Assembly (NCBI RefSeq): GCF_001661265.1
Contig: NW_017567010.1
Location: 248,001 to 312,000 of the forward strand
Length of the DNA stretch: 64,000 nt
Source: Saitoella complicata NRRL Y-17804
Lineage: Eukaryota > Ascomycota > Saitoellomycetes > Saitoellales > Saitoellaceae
Direction of reading: 5' to 3'
Numbering within the stretch: position 1 is the stretch's first letter; each line of letters opens with the position of its first letter. This document shows, piece by piece, positions 43,776 to 51,604 of this stretch. The notes under the pieces are model-generated. The model had not been told where the DNA came from. It saw nothing but the letters and a program-made list of their open reading frames with translations, and did not search any database. Both the position numbers and the translations under genes were made by a program.

Positions 43776-44079
43776 TTAGATCTTTTGGTTCAACTCCGTT
43801 GATGATCCGGGCACAACCGGTGCCTCGGGCAAGCGTTCAACCGTTTCAATGCGAATAGGCAACTTCCTCCATTCGTCCTCGCTAACAGGCCTCCTCTTCT
43901 CCTCGTAATCCGCCCAGTACATACCGGCGACACTAAGGGCCAATCCGGCAAACCCCATGATCATGCGAGTCTGTGGTGGAATGGCTGATTGGACAAGGTA
44001 TCAGTTACCATGAAACAGTGAAAACAAAGGACCACGTACACTTGTATGCTTGCCAGACGGTCTTTGATTCACCGGCCAT
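43776..44079 (-). CDS. Small single-pass membrane protein, conserved-looking, unknown function
   Basis: Exons 44079-44040 (40 nt) and 43984-43776 encode 82 aa. The intron (43985-44039) has a strong GTACGT donor. The protein begins MAGESKTVWQAYKSIPPQTR; one hydrophobic helix follows at about residues 21-37 (MIMGFAGLALSVAGMYW), and then a charged tail (EEKRRPVSEDEWRKLP). Its size, lack of a cleavable signal and short basic N-terminus suggest an organellar inner-membrane or ER protein, but this is inference. I do not recognise the family. It is head-to-head with RAD4; the ATGs are 160 bp apart. Evidence for reality is the splice consensus plus frame continuity. Confidence 0.7.
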
Positions 44080-44239
44080 CCTTGAACTTCGCTGATCTCT
44101 TTGTTGCTTTTGCGGGTGTATGCGTTTTGGCGCTGCAGGGACTTCAATTTGTGTGCAGGATGACGTTCCGAATCTCGACGGGGAAATCGGGAGATGCGAC
44201 GGGGTAGGAAATGACCAGAACCACCGACGCGTACGATCA

Positions 44240-47122
44240 ATGCCACCAAAGAGAAAGCGAGGAGGGAGTGTAGTCGCTCAGACGGATAAGCCTATCAAGA
44301 GACCGCGAAACGCCGTGAAGGGAGAGCATAGCGACTCTTCGCCTCTTTCTGATCCGCCAACCGACATCGCTGATCCTCGATTGAAGAAGGGCAAGAAGAA
44401 TGCAATCACGCGGGTCAGAAAACCGAAGAAGAATGTATTTGCTGTTCTCGATGAGGACAAGCTCGGCGGTGAGAAGGCGACGTTAGAGGACAACGAAGCA
44501 TTGCTCGACAAGTCCTTCGAGACCTCCTCCGGCGAGTCGGTCGGGGAGACCAGTGACGAGGAGAGTGACGACGATGCTGCATGGGAGACAGTTGATCTAG
44601 GAGGATCATCAGCTGCGACTCCTGTCACGGCGGTTACTCCGATCATGCCTCGGAAAGACTTAAATCTCACGCTCGAGAAACACCCAACAAGTATCATGGA
44701 AAGGAAGAAGTCGTCTATCACAGCTATGGACAGGACGATCAGGGCTCTCACACATTGTATGCACGTACAGTGTCTTCTTGCTCACGGCAGAATTCGAAAT
44801 CAATGGATCAATGACGAGGAAGTGAAAGGCATTCTGCTGAGTATGGTACCGCAGTCCGTACTGAGTATCTGGAACCGCGAAGATCCAGATAAGCATTTTA
44901 GCCGCCTTCTTGATACCCTCCAGAAATGGTGGCGGATCAAGTTCAAGATCACGAAGCCCGGGCTTAGGAAAGTTGGGTACACCTCTATCGCTTCGAAGGA
45001 TGAACCGTCTGCGAAGGAGGATCACGTGTACGATGAGGTGTTCAGGTCTATTCATGATTTCCGCGAGACGGCGGCCAAATTGGAGGGAAGTCGTGATCTG
45101 GGTGCGCAGCTATTTACTTCTTTGCTGCGGGCGATTGGGATCGATGCCAGGATGGTGTTTTCGCTACAGCCTCTTGGATATGGCTTTGGCAAATTCGAGG
45201 ATGCGCCAAAACGGAAGAAGAGGAAGGCAAATTATGTGACTACTGTTAATGATTCCGATCTGTCCACTGTTGAATCATCGACGACCGCAAAATTTAAACC
45301 AGCTTCGAGGCTCAACGCATCCGAGTTAGATGACAGTCTCAGTGATGCGGACTCCGCCATAAGCGATAGTCTGAACACCTCTAAACGGAATGTCACGCCC
45401 AAGAAGAAACCTCCAATACCGGACGCAGACCTTCCCTATCCATTTTTCTGGACGGAAGTCTATTATGAAGGTAAGCGTCAGCAGTGGTTCCCTGTCGAGA
45501 CGCTCGTCCTACGTAACTGCGATACTTCGAACCCTGATAACTACGAACCCCGTGGCAAGATCGCGGAGGAGAGGCGCATGGTAATGTGCTACGTCGTTGC
45601 GTTCGAAGAAGATGGGTGCGCTAAGGACGTCACCATGCGATATGTCAAGAACTTTCCGGGCAAGGCAAAGGCTTTCAGGGTTTGGCCAACGAGCAAAGCA
45701 CGGGGGAATAAGGTCGAAACTCAGGATTGGTGGAGAGATGTGATTACACCGTTGATGAGGCCTGAGCGCACGGAGAGGGACGAGAAGGAGGATAAGACGT
45801 TGCAAAAAGTGACGGAGAAGAAGACAAAGGCGCCGACAACGATTGGAGCGTATAAGGATCATCCTGAGTTCGTGTTGGAGCGGCACTTGAAACGGGAGGA
45901 GGCGATGAAGCCAGATGCTAAGCCTGTGCGGGAATTGGCGGTCGGCAAGGGCGAAAAGGCGAAGACGGAGAAGATTTACAGACGAGCTGAGATTGAGCTG
46001 GTGTTTGGTGTCGAAGCATGGTACAAGGAGGGAAGGAAAGTCAAGGTTGGCGAGGAGCCATTGAAGAAGGTAAAAGCACGAGCCGTGACGCTTACCCGCA
46101 AACGTGAGCACGAGCAACAAATGGCGGAAAATGAGGGACCTGTATTGCAGGGCCTGTATGCAAAGTACCAAACGGAGCTATATCGGCCTCCTCCGGTTGT
46201 GAATGGTGCTATTCCAAAGAACTCGTATGGTAATGCAGATTGTTTCGTGCCGACGATGATCCCGGAGGGTGCGATACATTTGCCCCATCGTGGTATTGCG
46301 AAGGTTGCGAAGAAGCTTGGGATTGATTATGCGGAGGCAATCACGGGGTTCGAGTTTAAGTCCCAGCGTGCGATCCCTGTTGCCACGGGTGTTCTCGTGG
46401 CGACGGAGAACGCTGATATGCTCATGGAGGCGTTCAGGGAGGCTGAGCAGATTCGTCTCGAAAAGGAGAGTGGGAAGAGACAGGCGGAAGCATTGAAGAA
46501 GTGGCGGAAATTCATTGTGGGGATGAGGATCAGGGAGAGGTTGAGGGATGAGTATGGGAACGATCATGAGGGGTTAAAGAAGCATGAGGAAAGGCAGAGT
46601 GAGTTTGCGCATGTTGAGGAGGATGGAGGTCATGGTGAATTTGTTACTGATGCGCATGTCAAGGATGACGAGGAGAAGGTTGATGCGTTTGGTAGAGATT
46701 TTGGTGGAGGGTTTTTGCCCGAGGGCATGGATGTTGAATTATTGCCTGAGAAAAGGGGTGTGTTGGATGAAGGTGGGGGTTTCTTGCCTGAAGGAGATGG
46801 GGACGATGACGTTAAACCCGAACCCGAGTTTGAAATCAGTTATGGTGGGGGATTCGTTCCCGATCAAGAACCTACGAAGGCGAATTCACCTATTCGGGAG
46901 GAAAGCCCGTCCGCCGGAAGCGATGACACAGAGGTCAGCAAGTATTTCACTGACGTTAAAAGGGCAATGGAAGAGAAACCTAAGGCTCAGAAGAGAGGTA
47001 CAATGCAGGTTAAAGCAGAGGCAAGTACCACACCGCCCCGGAGGAGTTCACGAGCAACGCGGAATACCAAAAGTATGGTTGAGGCTATGGTAGACGACGC
47101 TGTGGATGAAGTGGATGAATAA
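44240..47122 (+). CDS. RAD4: DNA damage recognition protein Rad4 (XPC homolog)
   Basis: A single exon from MPPKRKRGG gives 960 aa; an in-frame ATG at 44120 would add 40 unconserved residues. The N-terminus is basic and acidic and disordered. The transglutaminase-like fold follows (THCMHVQCLLAHGRIRNQWI, RDLGAQLFTSLLRAIGIDAR, PYPFFWTEVYYEGKRQQWFP), then the beta-hairpin domains: PTTIGAYKDHPEFVLERHL, EAWYKEGRKVK, ELYRPPPVVNGAIPKNSYGN and VPTMIPEGAIHLPHRGIAKV. Rad4 with Rad23 starts global-genome nucleotide excision repair. The C-terminal tail holds three GGGFLPE-type repeats (two GGGFLPEG copies and GGGFVPDQE) between 46690 and 46870. An ACGCGT lies 8 bp before the ATG. Confidence 0.95.
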   Translation: MPPKRKRGGSVVAQTDKPIKRPRNAVKGEHSDSSPLSDPPTDIADPRLKKGKKNAITRVRKPKKNVFAVLDEDKLGGEKATLEDNEALLDKSFETSSGESVGETSDEESDDDAAWETVDLGGSSAATPVTAVTPIMPRKDLNLTLEKHPTSIMERKKSSITAMDRTIRALTHCMHVQCLLAHGRIRNQWINDEEVKGILLSMVPQSVLSIWNREDPDKHFSRLLDTLQKWWRIKFKITKPGLRKVGYTSIASKDEPSAKEDHVYDEVFRSIHDFRETAAKLEGSRDLGAQLFTSLLRAIGIDARMVFSLQPLGYGFGKFEDAPKRKKRKANYVTTVNDSDLSTVESSTTAKFKPASRLNASELDDSLSDADSAISDSLNTSKRNVTPKKKPPIPDADLPYPFFWTEVYYEGKRQQWFPVETLVLRNCDTSNPDNYEPRGKIAEERRMVMCYVVAFEEDGCAKDVTMRYVKNFPGKAKAFRVWPTSKARGNKVETQDWWRDVITPLMRPERTERDEKEDKTLQKVTEKKTKAPTTIGAYKDHPEFVLERHLKREEAMKPDAKPVRELAVGKGEKAKTEKIYRRAEIELVFGVEAWYKEGRKVKVGEEPLKKVKARAVTLTRKREHEQQMAENEGPVLQGLYAKYQTELYRPPPVVNGAIPKNSYGNADCFVPTMIPEGAIHLPHRGIAKVAKKLGIDYAEAITGFEFKSQRAIPVATGVLVATENADMLMEAFREAEQIRLEKESGKRQAEALKKWRKFIVGMRIRERLRDEYGNDHEGLKKHEERQSEFAHVEEDGGHGEFVTDAHVKDDEEKVDAFGRDFGGGFLPEGMDVELLPEKRGVLDEGGGFLPEGDGDDDVKPEPEFEISYGGGFVPDQEPTKANSPIREESPSAGSDDTEVSKYFTDVKRAMEEKPKAQKRGTMQVKAEASTTPPRRSSRATRNTKSMVEAMVDDAVDEVDE

Positions 47123-47268
47123 TATCACGCAAAGACTGGCAATGGTAGAATGTGATGGCGTTTGTACTTTTTGTTATGGAGTACCTACCTAGTTGTAATA
47201 GCCTACTCCGAGTAAAGATAATGTTTCTTCCTGCACCTTCCTCTTGCAATTCTTTTCACCCAGATCAC

Positions 47269-48441
47269 TCAGCTGTACCAGTCCAAGAACAATAGGATCA
47301 GACTTGCCATAATCAGGAACACCAAGATGAACTTGGTTGTACTTGAATTCCTTTCCCTTGCTTTCTTCAGTTGCATGTTTCCCCTCTGCACTTCCTCTGC
47401 CGTCATGATCGCCTCATCATACAGCTGATCTGTCAACTCCGTTTGTTGTACCAAATGCTGCACCAACACACTTTGTAGACTGGAAATCTCCATCAATGCT
47501 TTCTCCAGGCCTCGCACTTGGTCAAGGGTTGAAGAGAATTCCTCGAGCATAGACTTGTTTCGGATTCCAGAGCTTGGAGTTGTTGTGGTGTCAAGAAAGC
47601 CTCGAGCTCTTTTGCAGTAGCGTCGTCAGCTGGGGGAGATGTAGGCCGCAGAGGTTTGCGGTTCTGTGAAGTGGAGACGGGTGTTGCATGGAGCATACTG
47701 TAAATCCATCAGTACCGGGAAGCACATGCAGGCTTCGGGGATAAACCTTTTGCTCTTCTCCACCTGCCGCATTACTCGGATTTCCTGTTGCTCCTTCTGC
47801 ATGCCACTGACTTCCGCTAACTTTTGATTGAGGAACCAGGTCACGCCAGACCGGTGCGCCGATAAGAGGCCGTTATCGTCCTCTTCTGTAGGGTCGCGCA
47901 GCCATCGAGACACAAAACCTAGTCTGTTCTCCAGTGCTGTCCTTCGTACTGTTTCATTGCCGTCAGACCGCTGATTTCAGCGGGATTTGTGCTGAGACTA
48001 ACCTTGTTCTGCCTCCTCTAGCCGTCGTACTTGCTCCAATGACTGGGTCAAGATTATCTTTACCTCATGGTCAATCTCATCTCTCTGCTTGTCTGTGAGA
48101 TGTCGGATCTCAGATGCCCCGGCGCCGGGTCTAAGTGCGGAGACTGATGTGCCATTTCCACGATGTGATCTTGAGGATGCAGTCGGAATGTTTAGATATG
48201 CCTGGCGAACAGAGAGAAGAAAGTTCCGAAGATCCGAAATGTATGCATACTATGAGAATGGTAAATAAGGGCGCACACAAAGGGTCGAGGTACGCACAAT
48301 CCTCCTGGCTTCCTTCATGTACTCATCTTCAGTGAGAATAAGGCCTGGATGGCGCTTACGTTTGCGTAGGGACGGATCATAAGAGTTCGCTTGTTGATGC
48401 TTCTGGGTGAGTGATCGAAAATTGGCGGTTACGTCTGTCAT
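47269..48441 (-). CDS. UFE1: Qa-SNARE Ufe1 (syntaxin 18), with an apparent one-base frameshift
   Basis: Exons 48441-48298, 48249-48003, 47948-47747 and 47697-47269. The N-terminus MTDVTANFRSLTQKHQQAN with RKRKRHPGLILTEDEYMKEA, then YISDLRNFLLSVRQAYLNIP, is the syntaxin-18 N-terminal domain. The Qa-SNARE helix reads EEFSSTLDQVRGLEKALMEI, LTDQLYDEAIMTAEEVQRGN, and a tail anchor follows (FILVFLIMASLILLFLDWYS). Inside exon 4 the frame of LTPQQLQALESET does not run into the SNARE helix: near 47556-47561 one base seems to be missing, after which MLEEFSS is in the next frame. Without it the protein would end about 20 residues later and lack the SNARE motif and anchor. Ufe1 is essential for Golgi-to-ER fusion in yeast, so a sequence error is the likeliest cause. 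Confidence 0.88.
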
Positions 48442-48610
48442 TGTGTTTTAGTCCTGCCAGCTGCTGTGCTTCTCGGGAAATCAATTAGAGTTGCCACCCC
48501 ACACCTAGCCTCGGGCCCCGCGTTCCGACCGCGACTCCGGACGATTGATGCTCCGAGCACTCCACAAACAATTCTCCTCGAAATCCCTCCACCGATCTCG
48601 ATACCAAATC

Positions 48611-49532
48611 ATGGACAAAGTGCAACATATCCTCCCCTTTATCTTCTCCAATTACCCAAAGCAGTCCGCTGCCGGATCAGCGGCTCCTCGACCTCCGCTT
48701 TTCGTCGGCGTGAGTGGACCGCAGGGGAGTGGGAAGACGACTTTGACAACTGCGTTGGTGGAGAGCTTGAGGGGTGCGCCGTATGGGTTGAGCGTGTGCG
48801 CGTTTAGTATTGATGATATCTATCTGTCGTATGAGGATCAACAGGCGTTGAAGAAGGCGCATCCGGAGAACAAGCTCGTCGCGCATCGAGGTACGTTACG
48901 AAAAGGATATTCGAATACCTGATCTGAGTTTTCAATTCACAGGAGAACCCGGAACACACGACATCAGCCTCGGCATCTCCACCTTCCGCTCCCTCCACGC
49001 CCAACAACCAACCCCAATCCCCTCCTACGACAAATCCGCTCACTCTGGCTCCGGCGACCGTCTCCCCATCACACAATGGGAAACAGCAACCCCACCATTC
49101 GATATCGTTATCTTCGAGGGTTGGTGTGTTGGGTTCCGCGCGATTTCGGCGGCGGTGTTGAAAGACAAGTACGAGGCGGCGTGTCGGTCGCGGACAGGGA
49201 CGTTGCCGAATCACACGCTGGAGGATTTGGAGTTTGTGAATGATAAGCTGAAGGCATACGATGCGTTATGGGATCAACTTGACCTCCTCGTCCATGTCGA
49301 CGCACAAGACATATCTTACGTCTACAACTGGCGTCTCCAACAAGAACACGCCATGATCGCAGCCCGAGGAAGTGGGATGTCGGATGAGAAGGTGAGGGAG
49401 TTCGTGGATGGTTACATGCCGGCGTATGAGCTGTTTGTGGAGACCGTGCGGGAAGGGATCATGGAGCCGAGGAAGCAATTGAGGATCAGGGTGGGCGAGG
49501 GGAGGGAGGTGGTGGAGGTCAAGGTGTTGTAG
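48611..49532 (+). CDS. TDA10: P-loop kinase-like ATPase Tda10 (D-glycerate 3-kinase family)
   Basis: Exons 48611-48890 and 48943-49532 encode 289 aa. The start MDKVQHILPFIFSNY aligns with yeast Tda10. The Walker A motif is SGPQGSGKTTL, followed by FSIDDIYLSYEDQQAL, AHRGEPGTHDISLGI (spanning the intron), PSYDKSAHSGSGDRLP, and IVIFEGWCVGFRAI as Walker B. It is related to plant glycerate kinase, which phosphorylates D-glycerate; the substrate in fungi is unproven. An in-frame ATG at 48548 would add 21 residues (MLRALHKQFSSKSLHRSRY...), rich in Arg and Lys without acids and resembling a mitochondrial presequence. The gene is divergent from UFE1 with 106-169 bp between ATGs. Confidence 0.92.
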
Positions 49533-50141
49533 GGAGGTGGGGTGGGGTGGGATACCCGTGATATCTTTTCCTTGCTGGGTATAGAGCAAACCAAAACCAT
49601 GTGAATTGTGCTCTTCCATTGTGGAATTCCTTCCAAATTGTCGGCCCGACCAGCTCTCCGCACGCCTTATCGCTGAAAAATTCACACCGGTAGGTCCGGA
49701 TGGCCCGGGCCTCACTTGAAGTGGGGTAATTCAGATCCAAAGCATCACATGGATTGGTGCAAAGACCAGATGACCTTTTCCCATAATTCGGATCACTTGC
49801 TGCCCGACATGGAGAGGATATTGTTTCAGATTTTACCGAGAAGGAGGGCGACCTATGGAAGAGCATTGCAAATGAAACGGTCCTGGAGAACGGTTCTATA
49901 ACCAGGCTCTATACAATATTCCCTGGATCGATGCAGTCGCTGCACACTGAGCAAATCCGATGCGCCATGCTCCCCCGCGATCTAGCCGTGCGCTGCCGAC
50001 GTCGTGTACGAGTACGCGGCTCACCTCTAAACAGACAACAACACCATCAACCAACCTCCCCCCATTTACCTTCCAATCATCCGCATATACGACCTATCAT
50101 CTCTCTAAAACTTCACCTAAACGCTCTTACAGCTACCGATA
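49533..50141. other. Intergenic: TDA10 3' region and aminopeptidase promoter
   Basis: 609 bp. TATA-like TCTATACAATATT lies at about 49909-49921. A minus-strand frame (49519-49866) with four to five Cys codons is discussed as a weak finding; otherwise nothing is seen. Confidence 0.45.
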
Positions 50142-51272
50142 ATGCGTATTTCTATCCTTGGCGCGGTTCTCGCGCTCTCTTCCGTCGTCACCTCCTTTCC
50201 GACCGGCTTCCAGGACCAGCGGGTGTTGGGCGAGTCTGATCATCTTCGTTTGATTTCCGTTGGTGAAGATCATGCGGAGTGGCTCCCCGAGTCCGCGAAG
50301 CTTGAATTGAGGCGTAGTGGTGTCAAGTTCATGGACATCACCGGGTACGAGGATCTAGGTGCATTGAATGCTGAGCGATTCGTCGCAGCTGCGGTCAAGT
50401 TCCCTAAGGAGCCTAAGTACCAGGAGGAAGTTGGGCCTGTGCTCAAGAACCTCACCACGAAGAACATGAAGGCGAACTTGGAGATCTTCACGCACTTCCA
50501 CAACCGATACTACAAGTCGGAGAATGGTGCCGCATCCGGGAAGTGGCTCTACGAGATGGTCAACAAGACCGCTTCTGCTGATCCTAAGATCAAGGTCTCT
50601 CAGTTCCACCATCCATGGGGTCAGCACTCCGTCATTGCCCACATCCCCGGAAAGAAGAGCAACAAGACGGTCGTCATTGGTGCCCACCAGGATTCCGCCA
50701 ACCTCTTCCTCCCTAGCATCCTCTCAGCACCCGGTGCCGACGACGACGGTTCCGGTACCGTCACTACTCTTGAAGCCTTCCGTGCTCTTATCGCCCAGGG
50801 CTTCAAGCCTGACAACAACGTCGAGTTCCACTGGTATTCTGCTGAGGAGGGTGGCTTGCTCGGATCTCAAGCCGTCTTTGCCGAGTACGAGAAGCAGCAC
50901 CGCGATGTCATCGCCATGTTGCAGCAGGACATGACTGGCTACAACGCCAAGACGATCGCTAACGGTGGTCCTGATGCCGTGGGTGTCATTACTGACTTTG
51001 TTCACCCCGGCCTCACTGACTTCATCAAGACCATCATCACCGAGTACTGTGACATTGGCTTCACCGAGACCAAGTGTGGATACGCTTGCAGTGACCATGC
51101 CAGTGCTTCCAAAGCTGGTTACCCGAGTGCGTTTGTGATCGAGTCTACTTTCGATGACTCGAACAAGAACATTCACACTACGGAGGACACCATTGACAAA
51201 CTCTCCTTCGAGCACATGTTCCAGCATGCCAAGCTTACTGCGGCTTTTGCTGTTGAGTTGAGTCATCTCTAG
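50142..51272 (+). CDS. Secreted leucine aminopeptidase, M28E family (LAP1-type)
   Basis: A single exon encodes 376 aa. The signal peptide is [19 protein letters not shown] propeptide-like segment follows, then the zinc peptidase domain: GAHQDSAN with zinc ligand His182, [11 protein letters not shown] with a bridging Asp near 201, [11 protein letters not shown] with Glu235/Glu236 (general base and ligand), QQDMTGY with Asp263, and NIHTTEDT with His345. The disulfide motif [10 protein letters not shown] (Cys312, Cys316) is as in bacterial and Aspergillus relatives. N-glycosylation sequons occur at NLT, NKT and NKT. All catalytic residues are present. It would trim N-terminal amino acids from extracellular peptides. 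Codon use is biased toward preferred codons, suggesting strong expression. Confidence 0.95.
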   Translation: MRISILGAVLALSSVVTSFPTGFQDQRVLGESDHLRLISVGEDHAEWLPESAKLELRRSGVKFMDITGYEDLGALNAERFVAAAVKFPKEPKYQEEVGPVLKNLTTKNMKANLEIFTHFHNRYYKSENGAASGKWLYEMVNKTASADPKIKVSQFHHPWGQHSVIAHIPGKKSNKTVVIGAHQDSANLFLPSILSAPGADDDGSGTVTTLEAFRALIAQGFKPDNNVEFHWYSAEEGGLLGSQAVFAEYEKQHRDVIAMLQQDMTGYNAKTIANGGPDAVGVITDFVHPGLTDFIKTIITEYCDIGFTETKCGYACSDHASASKAGYPSAFVIESTFDDSNKNIHTTEDTIDKLSFEHMFQHAKLTAAFAVELSHL

Positions 51273-51604
51273 ATGTTTCCTAACTGTTTACACAATTTCT
51301 AGCATGGAAGTGATCATGGGTCTTCGGCATGCAGGGTTTGTTATTTGCCTTCTTAAACCTCGTTAATACATGATGGTCATTTCACATTCGATCACGGTGC
51401 ACTGACTTGCCAAGCAACGAAGATAATTGAGTAGCGAGTAAAGTGTTTTGCTAACGTGCTAGTAGTATACAAACTCGGTTTTGAAATTGCTCCCAAATGA
51501 AAAAAGAGACGCCTGCCTAACCCTCAACCATGAACCGATATTACGAGTAGAGACTGTTAACCCATATGATAGTCTAAGTAGAAATGAGTGTATGGTCGAG
51601 CCGC
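51273..51604. other. Convergent intergenic region aminopeptidase / SET3
   Basis: 332 bp, AT-richer than the coding flanks, presumably both 3' UTRs. Nothing else is seen. Confidence 0.5.
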
